A stretch of 64,000 nt of DNA, taken from Chinchilla lanigera (lineage: Eukaryota > Chordata > Mammalia > Rodentia > Chinchillidae). This document shows positions 48,666-58,136 of this stretch, piece by piece. The DNA is taken from positions 7,934,005 through 7,998,004 of the forward strand of contig NW_004955463.1 of the NCBI RefSeq assembly GCF_000276665.1, in the 5' to 3' direction. The translations under genes and the position numbers were made by a program. The notes under the pieces are model-generated. The model was not told where the DNA came from and did not search any database. It saw nothing but the letters and a program-made list of their open reading frames with translations. The stretch's first letter is position 1. Every line of letters begins with the position of its first letter.

Positions 48666-48714
48666 AACCCCCACAAAACAAACAAAAAGACAAATAAAAA
48701 AATGAAGCAAGGAT

Positions 48715-48900
48715 AGACATGATGGTGCATGCCTGTAATCCCAGATACTTAGGAGGCTTAGAGAAAGGAGGGTTAGAAGTTTGAGGCCATCCTGGACAAT
48801 TTAGCAAGACCTTATCTCAACATAAAAACTAGAAAGGCTGGGGATGTAGCTCAGTGGTAGAGCACCCCTAGGGTCAATATCCAGTTACCACTACTACCAT
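48715..48900 (+). mobile_element. B1-dID dimeric SINE
   Basis: The B1 unit starts 'agacatgatggtgcatgcct' and includes 'cctgtaatcccagatactta'; the shortened ID unit at 48832-48897 reads 'gaaaggctggggatgtagct' and 'cagtggtagagcacccctag'. It runs into the purine tract that follows, which is probably its expanded tail. Confidence 0.88.
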
Positions 48901-48902
48901 CC

Positions 48903-49040
48903 AAAAAAGAAAAATAGAAAGAAAGGAAGAAAGGAAGCAAAGAAAAAAGGAAAAAGGAAAAAGAAAAGAAAAGAAAAGAAAAGAAAGAGAGAGAGAGAGA
49001 AAGAAAGAAAGAAAAAGAAAGAAAGAAAGAAAGAAAAAAT
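48903..49040. repeat. (GAAA)n purine tract
   Basis: About 135 bp of nearly pure purine sequence (gaaa, ggaa, gaga units) on the plus strand, following the B1-dID tail. Its T/C-rich complement creates only low-complexity frames. Confidence 0.95.
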
Positions 49041-49306
49041 TTAAGGGGAGAGATAGAGATTTCACTTGCATTTAGAGTCCATTCTGCTCTTTAAGAACTC
49101 ACAGCTATATTAAGAAGGAGGCTGGATGACTTGGGGGTGTTTAGTTTAAATTCTTTGCATATTTATTTGATTTTCTTATTTCATCATTTGGGATAGTTAT
49201 AGATGCCTCACAAAAATATTCATCTAGTTACCCTCAGCATGTGAGAAGTGATAACTTAATAAGTTGTCAAGTTTACCAGTAGTAAATGAAACTGCTGAGT
49301 GCCTCT

Positions 49307-49333
49307 TTCTTCCTTCCTTCCTTCCTTTCTTTT

Positions 49334-49401
<68 letters not shown>

Positions 49402-49445
49402 TTTCTTTCTTATCTTTTTTCTTTTTTTCTCTTTCTTTTTCTTTT

Positions 49446-49511
<66 letters not shown>

Positions 49512-49530
49512 TTTCTTTTTCTTTCTTTCA
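49307..49530. repeat. (TTTC)n pyrimidine tract
   Basis: About 220 bp of almost pure pyrimidine (ttcc then tttc units) on the plus strand. All frames through it are open and give only S/F/L or K/E/R repeats, so the 91-123 codon frames here are not genes. Confidence 0.98.
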
Positions 49531-50309
49531 TTACCTCTGTGTGTGTGTGTGTTCAGGGGGGTAGAATTCCTTACCTATAGCAAGTGGCTTTCTTATAAGT
49601 TGTTTCAAAGTCACAATGAATATGTTAGTTTCTAGAAACAATCATGCTAAACATAACCCTGATAAACTGAGGCACAGAGAGTAACTTGTATCAGAATATG
49701 GAATATATGCATAACAATGGGGGGTAGAATGACTGGGAGTATTTGCTAGATTTTCTAGGCAGCCATTGCCACAGCCTTATAATCATCTTGGGATTTTTGT
49801 TGTTGAATTTATCGATGGGAAATCACCTAAGAAGATTAAAGAAAATTTTCATTTTCCTCCTAGTTAAATTTAAATAATTTGTTCCCATTTTAAGGAACAT
49901 TACTTAAGCTACCTATTATATATTCTAATTATTTTTTGAGCCTCCCTACAATGAATTTCAGTATTAAAAAGTCTTAAATAGGTAAGCATCTTTTCTTTTC
50001 ATATGGGAGGATTCTTTCCTCTTCCCAAGAGCAAACATATCTTATCATTATTTTTTCTTAATAAGGACTCCTCTAAGATTGCCATTTATGATTCTCAAAT
50101 TAAGTGACCTTTTCTCAATGCCTGCTATTCAAATTCACAGTACTTTATATTGTTTTCTCAGCTTATTCAAGTAAACTACTGCAGTTTGTCCCACATACTT
50201 AGTAGAAACCAAATTGATAATGAAAACTATTGGAATATTTAGAACATTTTTCCCCCTAGTAACATAGGCCAAATGTTAATAAATTCTCATAGAACACCTG
50301 TGGGAAAGG
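49531..50309. other. Unassigned sequence
   Basis: Short TG run at 49537-49551, otherwise nothing recognised. Confidence 0.4.
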
Positions 50310-50520
50310 CATGTTTGTCATAGTCAGAGTGTGGACTTTGTGGTAAGATGCCAGGACTTGAATCCAAGCTCCCCTAATTACCAGCTGAGTGAAACTGGAC
50401 AAGTTCCTCCATCTCTCTGGACATGGTTACCATGTCTGGAAACTGTCAATAAAATAGCATGACCAATATCAAGTTGTCATGAGGATTAAATAAACCAATG
50501 CATATAAAACATTGACAATA
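50310..50520 (+). mobile_element. MIR SINE, sense
   Basis: 'ccaggacttgaatccaagct', 'gagtgaaactggacaagttc', 'tgtctggaaactgtcaataa' and 'catgaggattaaataaacca' give the complete MIR order from the tRNA-related part through the core. Confidence 0.9.
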
Positions 50521-50529
50521 ACAAATGAT

Positions 50530-50735
50530 AAATTATAGAGCAAAATAAAATAGGGAAATAGATCTTTTGCAAAAGGGGAGCAGGCAAAGAGATGGAGAGA
50601 GGGGGAAGAAAGAGTGGGGAAGGAAATGGAAAAAAAAAGAATTAAGATGTGTCATATGCACGTTCCAACTCCCTTGGATGGCTGTAATTATTATGTACTC
50701 CACACATGTACTAATAAAGTTAAAAAGTAAATAAA
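50530..50735 (+). mobile_element. L1 3' UTR end, sense
   Basis: 'agagcaaaataaaataggga', 'caaagagatggagagagggg', 'tgtaattattatgtactcca' and 'gtactaataaagttaaaaag' match the 3' UTR at 21900-22140. Strongly 5'-truncated. It abuts the MIR. Confidence 0.75.
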
Positions 50736-51064
50736 AAGAGAATAGCAGTGAGATATAGTTATTGTTTAAGGTTGGATGATAATATTTTAAAACCAAACCC
50801 AAGAAAAATTTATCCCATGGCATTTAATATTTTTAATATTATAAAAGATGCTACCAGTTTAGTTTAATAGTTAACAGTAAAATATGACCTAAAACCATCT
50901 CTAAACAGTAGTGACTAAATGTATCATCTTTGATGTTACTCACATTATCTCAATTGTTGTAAGAATTTCTTTCATTAAAACATTTTTCCTTGGGCAATCT
51001 AAAAAGGTATAATTAATAGAACACTGTTGATAGTACAACTATATAGACATTTGTTATATTTGGA
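50736..51064. other. Unassigned sequence
   Basis: AT-rich, nothing recognised. Confidence 0.4.
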
Positions 51065-51395
51065 TGCAATTAAAATGTCACAGATTGAGTCACCTAAATA
51101 ATAATTTACTTCTTAGTTTTGGAGTCTGGGAGGCCCAAGATCAAGACACTGGCATAGACCATGTTTGGTAAGAGCTTTCTTCTTAGTTTGCAGGTAGCTG
51201 CCTGCTTATCCTTACACATGGGTGAGGGTCTCTTCTGTTTCTTTTATTAAAGGCATTAATTCCCCTTACAGGAGTCCCATTCACATGACCTAATCACCTC
51301 CAAAATGCACCACTTCCTGACTCTCTCATACTGAGGGTTTAAATGGCAAAATCTCAATTTGAGGGAGACATGAACTGTCAATTACAGCATCACAG
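51065..51395 (-). mobile_element. MaLR-like LTR fragment, antisense
   Basis: 'gttttggagtctgggaggcc', 'caagatcaagacactggcat', 'cattcacatgacctaatcac' and 'ctccaaaatgcaccacttcc' follow the antisense order of old MaLR LTRs. The end nearest 51065 is eroded. Confidence 0.6.
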
Positions 51396-51451
51396 AATCT
51401 ATATTATTTATGATTTTAGCAATAATAAGCATTTTAAAAATATTTTTTCTA

Positions 51452-51598
51452 GCTGGGCATGGTGGCGCATGCCTGTAATCCCAGCACTGCAGGGCTGAGG
51501 CAGGAGGATTGTTCTGAGTTCGAGGCCAGCTTGGGCTGCAAGGTGAGCTCAAGGCCAGCCTGAACTACATAGCAAGGCCCTGTCTCAAAAAGACCAAA
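51452..51598 (+). mobile_element. B1 SINE, sense, tail lost in gap
   Basis: A near-consensus body starts 'gctgggcatggtggcgcatg' and ends 'ccctgtctcaaaaagaccaa', where the N run begins. The flank 'aaatattttttct' before it resembles 'tatttttttttctaaaa' after the gap, suggesting that the gap falls in the A-rich tail of this SINE. Confidence 0.9.
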
Positions 51599-51698
51599 NN
51601 NNNNNNNNNNNNNNNNNNNNNNNNNNNNNNNNNNNNNNNNNNNNNNNNNNNNNNNNNNNNNNNNNNNNNNNNNNNNNNNNNNNNNNNNNNNNNNNNNN
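51599..51698. other. Assembly gap (100 N)
   Basis: Exactly 100 N, a conventional placeholder for a gap of unknown size. The X-containing minus frame across it is meaningless. Confidence 0.99.
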
Positions 51699-51940
51699 TA
51701 TATATTTTTTTTCTAAAAGGTCTATATAAAATATCTTCATTCTTACTGACAATTTTAGGAGTTTTCTTTCCAATCTAGTTCATTTTAAAGTGAGAAAAGC
51801 CAACACTATTCTTTTGCACATGCATTTCCTTATATTTCTTACAGCTGCTTTACTGTAGTGAATTTCTTGTCCCTTTCACAAATCCAACCTTGCAGTTATA
51901 ATCTATGGCATTGTAATGATTTTTAATCTTGGAAAAATGT

Positions 51941-52051
51941 TTTTGAGACAGGATCTTGCTATGTAGTCCAGGCTGGCACTGAACTTGCATAAATTCTCCT
52001 GCCTCAGCCTCATGAGTACTAGGGTTACAGGTTTGTATCAACATGCCCAGC
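51941..52051 (-). mobile_element. B1 SINE, antisense
   Basis: 'ttttgagacaggatcttgct', 'atgtagtccaggctggcact' and 'tgcctcagcctcatgagtac' give a clear antisense B1. Confidence 0.93.
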
Positions 52052-52117
52052 TTCCCAAATATTTTATGTTACTTTTACATATGTTATTGTTCTGTGAGGT
52101 CACTGTACTTTCTACTT

Positions 52118-52545
52118 GTCTTGGTTACTTTTCTCTTATTGAGAAAAGTAATTTTGTCTCTTATTGAGACAAAAATACCCAACGCCCAAAATTAAGGAAG
52201 GAAAGGTTTATTTAGCTTACAGTTTGTGGAGGTTTCAGTCCATACTTGTTTGGCTCAGAGGCAGAAGATAGCAAAGCAACAAGAGCAAAGCAGGGAATGG
52301 CAGCCGAACAGCACAGCAGCCACAGCAAAAGGGAGGAATTGCGGCAAGCAGCCTCTTTCCCTCCCTCACATCGTAAAGAGGCTACCCCCACCTAAGGGAC
52401 GTGTAGCTCTCACATAATCTCCATGCCCTTCTCTTCCACAGGCTCAGGATGTATACAAAGTAAGCACCCTGGCTTCCTGCTGAGTCACTTAGCCAAACCT
52501 CTAGACTCCCCAAGTTGACACCATGTATTAACTGTAACATACTTT
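52118..52545 (-). mobile_element. MaLR-like LTR, antisense
   Basis: Starts 'tgtcttggttacttttctct', then 'ggaaaggtttatttagctta' and 'cagtttgtggaggtttcagt', and continues with a GC-richer part to 'gacaccatgtattaac'. It shares its beginning and order with 26715-27060. Two adjacent perfect hairpins lie near its start (52127-52174). Confidence 0.55.
52127..52174. repeat. Two adjacent 9-bp-stem hairpins with the same loop
   Basis: acttttctc-ttatt-gagaaaagt (52127-52149) and ttttgtctc-ttatt-gagacaaaa (52152-52174). Both stems are perfect, both loops are ttatt, and the two units differ in a compensated way. Confidence 0.9.
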
Positions 52546-52734
52546 AACCCCCTTTTATGTGCATGTGTGAGGTAAAAAATGTGAGTAATTATTTTACAAA
52601 TAAGGAAACTACTTGAGAAACTAAAAGAAAAAGTCAAAACCCTGAAAATAAGATTGAGTACAAATTCAGAAGAGGTATCTGTCAAAGTCCTAATCTGTTC
52701 ATACAGGTTAGTTTTTTTCTTTTTTTTTTTTTTT
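52546..52734. other. Unassigned sequence
   Basis: Short interval ending in a poly(T) run at 52709-52734; nothing recognised. Confidence 0.4.
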
Positions 52735-53060
52735 GGTGTGGCAGATAGGTTCTAGGGTGGTGCCCTAATCCCTAACTCTTTTTTATAAACTAAGAAAAGC
52801 AAGTCTTCTGCCCTTGAGCATGGAAAGGTCCTATATTTCTGGCAGGTAGAACGTGGCAGAGAATGTGGGATGTTTGTGATTACATGCATGTGACTACATT
52901 ACTAAGACTGTTGTGCTTGTCTGTGAGAAGACTCATTCTCCATCTTGTTCATTCTGAAGATACAAATATATATATATATTTTTTAGAAGTCCACATGGCA
53001 AAAATCTGATGACCCCAGGGTGGCAAATCATCAGCTACTGGGTACTGCTAATAGCCAGGT
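52735..53060 (+). mobile_element. MLT1-like LTR, sense
   Basis: Begins 'ggtgtggcagataggttcta' and 'gtggtgccctaatccctaac', followed by 'cttctgcccttgagcatgga', as MLT1-type LTRs do. The later body is decayed and includes a small TA run at 52968-52979. The right limit is approximate. Confidence 0.5.
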
Positions 53061-53929
53061 AAGCAAGCAATCGGAAGCAACTGAACAACCTTTTGTTAAA
53101 GATCAAGCCAAAGGACTTCAAATAGTACTCACTTATACAAAGAGTCTTGTCAGGAGACTAGGGCTGTGCCTCTTATGGCTTTCTTTTTTTTTAAAAAAAA
53201 TCAAATTATAACGTCTTTAGAAAGCTTATGTATATTTTACATTTTTCTAATGGAATGAATGTTAGTGAAATTTAGAGAAACCCCAAAAAGTATTTAAGAT
53301 AATTGTTTCAGTAGAAACAATACTAGCTTAGGCTGGAAGGGGCTGAGAGAGTAAAGAATGAAAAAGGTTGATGGATCCTCAAAATTTTATAGGCAGGAAG
53401 AAGGCTCTGAAGAGTGCTTAATTGCAGATGTGTAACTTCTCACAAATACACACAATAGTTCACAGGGCAGAGCCAAGAACTCAGAGGGCACAACTGAGAA
53501 TGATGAAAAATTATCACAGGCTTTGAAACCTAGACAAGGGACTCTCAACATTTGTCAAGCGGAGTTTCAGAATTTCTGTGGGCCAGTGACTTCCTTGCAT
53601 CTTATATTTCTACCATTTCACCAAGACTGGCAACCTGCCTATGGATGTTTTCTGATGCCTGTTCAACCATGGTACATTGGTTGCAGGGAGCAAAGACCCT
53701 GTCTCCGATTTGACAGATTGACATATCAACTCAGAGAGTCCTCCCCTGTGAACACCAGGACTTGATTTAGATAATGAGATTCTGCTGGGCTTGGTTTGGA
53801 TAATGAGATTCTGGAATTTGTGAAGATGCTCTAATGGGATGTGACTCAGAAGGCTCTTTGCTGGTGGTGAGCACATTTTGCACAAGCAAAGAACACAAAT
53901 TATGGGGGGAGAAGGCGAACCATTGAAAG
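53061..53929. other. Unassigned, possibly MaLR-associated
   Basis: Lies between two MLT1-like LTR pieces in the same orientation and could be decayed internal sequence. I recognise no protein motif in any frame. The frames at 53523-53949 overlap on both strands and are not convincing. Confidence 0.3.
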
Positions 53930-54397
53930 CAGACTGTAGGTGCCTCCATGAGTCCTACCTCTCAGTCTTTATTCCTGTATGTAGTCTCATTCCTGAGTGT
54001 GAGTGGGATCTGTGACTTGATTCTAAGCAACAGAATATGGCAAAAGTGACTGCTTCTCTGGCTTTTAGCTAAGATTAAGTGTACAATGTGGCAAAGTGGT
54101 AGACACATGTGATTAGGTGAGTACAATTGTGTTACATAAAACTGAAGTCCTGTCTTGTGCTGAGAGTGTCTCTCCTTTGCTGACCTTAAAGAAGCAGTCT
54201 GCCAGTTGTAAGTTAAAGAGGGCCACACGACAAGAAACTGAGGACTATTCTGGTACTACCTTGATTACAGCCTTGCAAAAGATCCAGCCCCTTAGTGCTG
54301 GGACTCCTGACCCAAGACACCACAAAATGAAAAATATGTACCTTTTAAGGTACTGAGTTTGGGATAATAGTGCTGCACGGCAATAGGAAACTAATAT
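53930..54397 (+). mobile_element. MLT1-like LTR, sense
   Basis: 'agcaacagaatatggcaaaa', 'gctgaccttaaagaagcagt', 'accttgattacagccttgca', 'gggactcctgacccaagaca' and the terminus 'gcacggcaataggaaactaa' appear in the standard MLT1 LTR order. Non-coding. Confidence 0.75.
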
Positions 54398-54505
54398 ATT
54401 ATGGAATTTACTGAGCCGTAAGTTCTGCGATTACAAATAATTTTATAAATACCTTAGAAATGTATCTGCATCATGGAGATGTTTAGTATATATTTATAGG
54501 ATATG

Positions 54506-54592
54506 AAGAAGGAAAGAGGGAAGGAAAGAAGGGAGGAAGGAAGGGAGGGAGGGAGTGAGGAAGGAAAGAAGGAAGGAAGGAAGGAAGGGAGA
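54506..54592. repeat. (GGAA)n purine tract
   Basis: About 87 bp of gaaa/ggaa/ggga units on the plus strand. Confidence 0.97.
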
Positions 54593-55071
54593 GCACTAGA
54601 ATACCAGTATAGAACAGGACTCAGACTATTGATGTCACTTGTTACGTATGAATTTGATAGGATATGCTGGGTAAAATTATTCTAAATATATTTGCTGCAG
54701 AGTCATGAAAATGTGTTCATTTATGTACTAAACTGAGGAGTTTACATGTAGACATTTGGGGCAGTTTAACAAATCCAGAGGTGAGAAGCAATGGACTTAT
54801 TTCTTGAGATTGGACTTCTAGAATTGATTTTCACGTTTCAGGAGTAAGTATTGGGACATTGTGGACTTGACATCCATGTGTATTTTTTCCTAATCAATCA
54901 AGTGTGTGACTGGAAACAACCAATAAACTGCCCTTGGGAGTGTACTGAGGTCTCTGTATGAATTTGTTGATGAGAATAAGGTCAGCCAGCCCCTTCCACA
55001 TCCCTTTCATATGAGGTCTTGCAAGTTATCTCCCCTCGCAACAGCTTCATTTAACATTTATAGACCATAAG
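54593..55071. other. Unassigned sequence
   Basis: Nothing recognised between the purine tract and the B1. Confidence 0.4.
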
Positions 55072-55253
55072 TTTACTCATTATGGGACAGGTGTGGTGGC
55101 ACATGCCCACATGCCTGTAATCCCAGCTCTTGGGAGGCAGATGCCGGAGGATCACTATGAGTTCGAGACCAGCCTGTGCTACATAAGTGAATTTTCAAGA
55201 TCAGCCTGCACTACATAATGAGACCATCTCAAAAAATGAAACCTTTACTCATT
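55072..55253 (+). mobile_element. B1 SINE, sense, with TSD
   Basis: The body starts 'gacaggtgtggtggcacatg' and includes 'tgtaatcccagctcttggga' and 'gttcgagaccagcctgtgct'. A 10-bp duplication tttactcatt flanks it (55072-55081, 55244-55253). An internal 'cacatgcc' is doubled near the head. Confidence 0.92.
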
Positions 55254-55399
55254 TTAAGCATATAATGTAATGACGCTGTTAGATTATTTATGGATTTGAA
55301 CAACTATTACAAGAACTCAGTTTTAGCGTATTTCCAATACACCACAAAGATCCCCTGAAGGTGTCTGTAGTTAGTCATTCTCACACTCTGCCTCATACA

Positions 55400-55800
55400 A
55401 TTCACTGTCTACTTTCTATCTTACAGACTTTTCTGTTCATTTCAGGTGAATGGGAACTGACAGTATGTAGACTTTTGCATGTGTCTTTTTTGCATTTAAC
55501 ATAATGGGTTTGAGGATAATCCTTGTAGTGTAAATCTGTACAGCACTTCTTTCCTTTTAATTGCTTAATAGCACCCCAGCTATAGATGCATCCCATTCGG
55601 TATAACCATCATCAGTTGATGAACATTTGATTGTTTCAGCTTTTTATGTAATAAAATAATGCAGTCACAGGTCTGGCATGTATCATATGAAGGTCTTTGT
55701 GTGGGCATACATTTTAATTTCTCTTGGGGAAATTCCTAGGAGTATAATTGTTATACAATTCAACTCCTGTCACTGTCTTCAGGACAAAATTTTTTAAAAA
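55400..55800 (-). mobile_element. Old L1 3' fragment, antisense
   Basis: 'tcagttgatgaacatttgat', 'tgtgtgggcatacattttaa' and 'ctcttggggaaattcctagg' follow the antisense order of the ORF2 end in old L1. Confidence 0.75.
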
Positions 55801-56043
55801 ACTTTTAAAGAGCCTAGTAATGCTCTTTATAATTAGTATTTATTCAAGCTCTATTTACTTGATTTTTCTATTTGAAGAAAACAGTAAAGATGGCCTGCTT
55901 ATTTTGCATAATGAGGAACATTAAAAATATAGGTCTGTAGGAATAAGTATTGGTATAATTTGAGGTATATGATATCAACTCTATACCACTGATCTAAAGT
56001 GTAACTTTATGTATTGATTGTCAAACCTTAATATCAGCCTACA
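55801..56043. other. Unassigned sequence
   Basis: Nothing recognised; precedes the ID. Confidence 0.4.
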
Positions 56044-56177
56044 CTGTGCAATTCTATATCTTGTTTTGGGGGGGCTTGTTTTGTTTTGTTTTTGGATACC
56101 AGCAATCAAACTCAGGACTTTGTACTTGCCAGGCAGGCACTTGTGCCACTGTACAATCTCCCCAGCCCTGTGCAATT
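56044..56177 (-). mobile_element. ID SINE, antisense, with TSD
   Basis: The body has 'ggataccagcaatcaaactc', 'acttgccaggcaggcacttg' and 'caatctccccagccc'. A perfect 10-bp duplication ctgtgcaatt flanks it (56044-56053, 56168-56177). Confidence 0.92.
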
Positions 56178-56807
56178 ATATACATACTTGAACCTATGTT
56201 AAGACCAGCATAAATCTAACATCATCTTTTATCATTTAAAATTAATATATTTACATAGTTGCATAAAAATGGGAAATAAGAGGAGCAGTAAATAAAAATT
56301 TAGTGCAACAGTAAGAGAGGAGAGGGCAGGTGTGGGGCAGGAGCTGGCTACAGGTTGAGGTCAGGATGTGACAACTTCTGTGAAACCACCAGGAGTCCCA
56401 GTTCTGGAACTGGTGGGGAAGAGGTCCCTGGTTGTGGTTCTCCCTGAGGTACAGAGCTGGTGAGGGAGCTGCAGGTGGGGCTGGTGCAAGCTCTGCATGG
56501 GGACTTCAGTTTAGGCTGCAGCTAACCCTGCAGCCCTGCCTTCTACCTCAGTGGGTTTGTGGTGCTACAGCTGGGTCAAGGATGGTAGGCTAGGGGGCAT
56601 CTCAGTGTGCATTTCCAGCCAAGACCCATGGAGGCCACCCTTTCCATCACTGGGGCCTGTTCAGAGGAGGTGTGTGTCCTGGAGTTGTGATGGACCGATG
56701 GTAGAATGTGACACCAGGGGCTCCATGAGGGAGTGTGATCTGATTGCCTGCACTGATCACACTGGCAAGACTTCAGCAGGGCTCCCAGCCAGTGATTTGC
56801 AATAGTC

Positions 56808-57509
56808 ATGGCCAGGTCAGGGTGGATATGCACTGGAGTTCCTGGTGTCTCTTGCTGCCTGGTGGGCGGGCCTGAGAAGACCTCCCCTAGGCTGTTTGGT
56901 ATCTTTGGGCACCTCTTGGCTAGTCCTGGGACCACCTTTTACGGGCTCCTTGTGGTCTTTGGTCACCTGATAGCAGGGGACCTTGGTGTTTTTGGATATT
57001 TCGTGGCCAGAGCAGGAAAGACACACCCTGGGCTCCTTGTGTCTTTGTTTGCATGGCTGCTAGGCGTTGGAAGACTTCTCCTTCTGGCTGTGACTGGGCA
57101 CCTTACTGCCGGCCCTGAGAAGATCTGCCCTGAGCTCTCCAGTGTCTTTGGGCGCCTCCTGGCTAGTCCTGGAACTATCTCCCCTGGGCTCCTTTTCTTT
57201 GGCTGCCCTCTGGCAAAGCCTGAGAAGACTTCCCCTGAGCTTCTTAATGGCTTAGGTTGCCTGGTAGCCAGTCCTGAGACAGTCTCTTCTTGTTCCTTGG
57301 TGTGGTCTGGGTGCCTCAGAGCCAGGCCTAGGCAGACTTCCTCCAAGAAGACCTCCCCTGAGCTCCTTGATATCTGTGGATGTTTCAGGGGCAGGCCTGG
57401 GAGGATCTCCTCTAGACAGACCTCCCCTGGGCTTTTGGTGTCTCTGGTCTCCTGCTGCCTGGCTTTGGTAAGACCTTCCCTGGGCCCCTCAATATCTTTC
57501 TGCCTTTAA
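56808..57509 (+). other. 233-codon open frame across the minisatellite, probably not a gene
   Basis: The longest open frame in the window. Its translation is a degenerate repeat of about 18 residues of the form 'PEKTSPELL...FGxLLAS' (for instance 'PEKICPELSSVFGRLLAS' and 'PGTISPGLLFFGCPLAK'). It has an ATG at 56808, but I see no Kozak strength beyond average, splice-site evidence, poly(A) signal or homologue. The opposite strand is also open for 127 codons (56963-57346), which is what a stop-poor repeat unit would give. Openness is best explained by the repeat unit being mostly a multiple of three and GC-rich. A lineage-specific transcript is not excluded. Confidence 0.3.
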
Positions 57510-57653
57510 TAACTGGGTCTAAGGAGACTTCCCTAGGTGCACTGATTGTCCACAGATATCAAGGAGCTCAGGGGAGGTCTTCCTAGGGGAAGTCTTCTCA
57601 GAGGAAGTCTGCCTACGCCCGGCCCTGAGGCACCCAGACCACACCAAGGAGCA
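57291..57653. repeat. Inverted repeat, about 90-105 bp arms
   Basis: The arm at 57291-57380 and the reverse complement of 57549-57653 are nearly identical: both read 'ccttggtgtggtctgggtgc', 'ggcagacttcctc' and 'ctcccctgagctccttgata'. The right arm has about 15 extra bases. The spacer is about 168 bp. The pair could form a long hairpin. Confidence 0.9.
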
Positions 57654-57829
57654 ATCACTAGATTGTAGTGCCTGTTAAGAAGGGTTCCAAATTCTCTTTG
57701 GACCTGCTGCCAAGAAAGCGAGGTCATGTCTTGGTATCCACAACCTGAGAGAACCCCTCTGATAAGAAGACTCCATGGGCCATCTTTGTCTTCACAGTGA
57801 AAAAATTTGTGGCTATTAATTTATTTGTA

Positions 57830-57925
57830 TTATTTTTTATCTATTTATTTATCTTTATATGTACCTTTTTATCTATCTATCTCATCATCAGTCTAGCTAT
57901 CATCTGTTATTTATCTATCATCTTT
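57830..57925. repeat. TATC/ATTT-type simple repeat
   Basis: Imperfect runs of tatttatt, ctatctatct and similar units over about 95 bp. Confidence 0.8.
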
Positions 57926-57935
57926 TATTTACTTT

Positions 57936-58136
57936 TGAAGTACTGGGTCTTGAACCCAACATCTTCACACTGATCTACTTCTCAGACTTTTTTTTCAGAT
58001 ACCCACTAAAATAACATTAAGCCACTACATTGATCACTTTGGGCTCCACCTTGTGAGCTACCTGCCTCAGCCACTGTGAGTATCTGAGCCACCATGGGAC
58101 TGCTGGGATTATAGTTATGCAGCACCATGCATGACT
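57936..58136 (-). mobile_element. B1-dID dimeric SINE, antisense, diverged
   Basis: The shortened ID unit ('gtactgggtcttgaacccaa', 57936-57985) and the B1 unit ('tgagctacctgcctcagcca', 'gggactgctgggattatagt', 58035-58136) occur in antisense dimer order, separated by an A/T-rich linker. Confidence 0.7.

Larger units (their letters stand above)
56320..57780. repeat. GC-richer degenerate minisatellite block
   Basis: A sharp rise in G+C relative to the AT-rich neighbourhood, with few CpG. From about 56840 to 57500 a unit of roughly 50-60 bp recurs about eleven times, built on 'cctgagaagacctcccct', 'gggctccttggtgtctttgg' and 'cctcctggctagtcctg'. Intervals between successive 'cccctgggct'-type marks are mostly 50-70 bp. 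The left part (56320-56840) is of similar composition but less clearly periodic. The last copies (57549-57653) are inverted. I do not recognise the family. Confidence 0.75.

Noticed and set aside
49256..49635. Overlapping open frames of 91-123 codons on both strands
   Set aside because: They are translations of the (TTTC)n microsatellite, open in every frame.
56963..57346. 127-codon minus-strand frame in the minisatellite
   Set aside because: It is the antisense shadow of the same stop-poor repeat unit.
56320..57780. CpG island or promoter
   Set aside because: The block is GC-richer but CpG is scarce, and no transcription-start features or downstream exon were seen.
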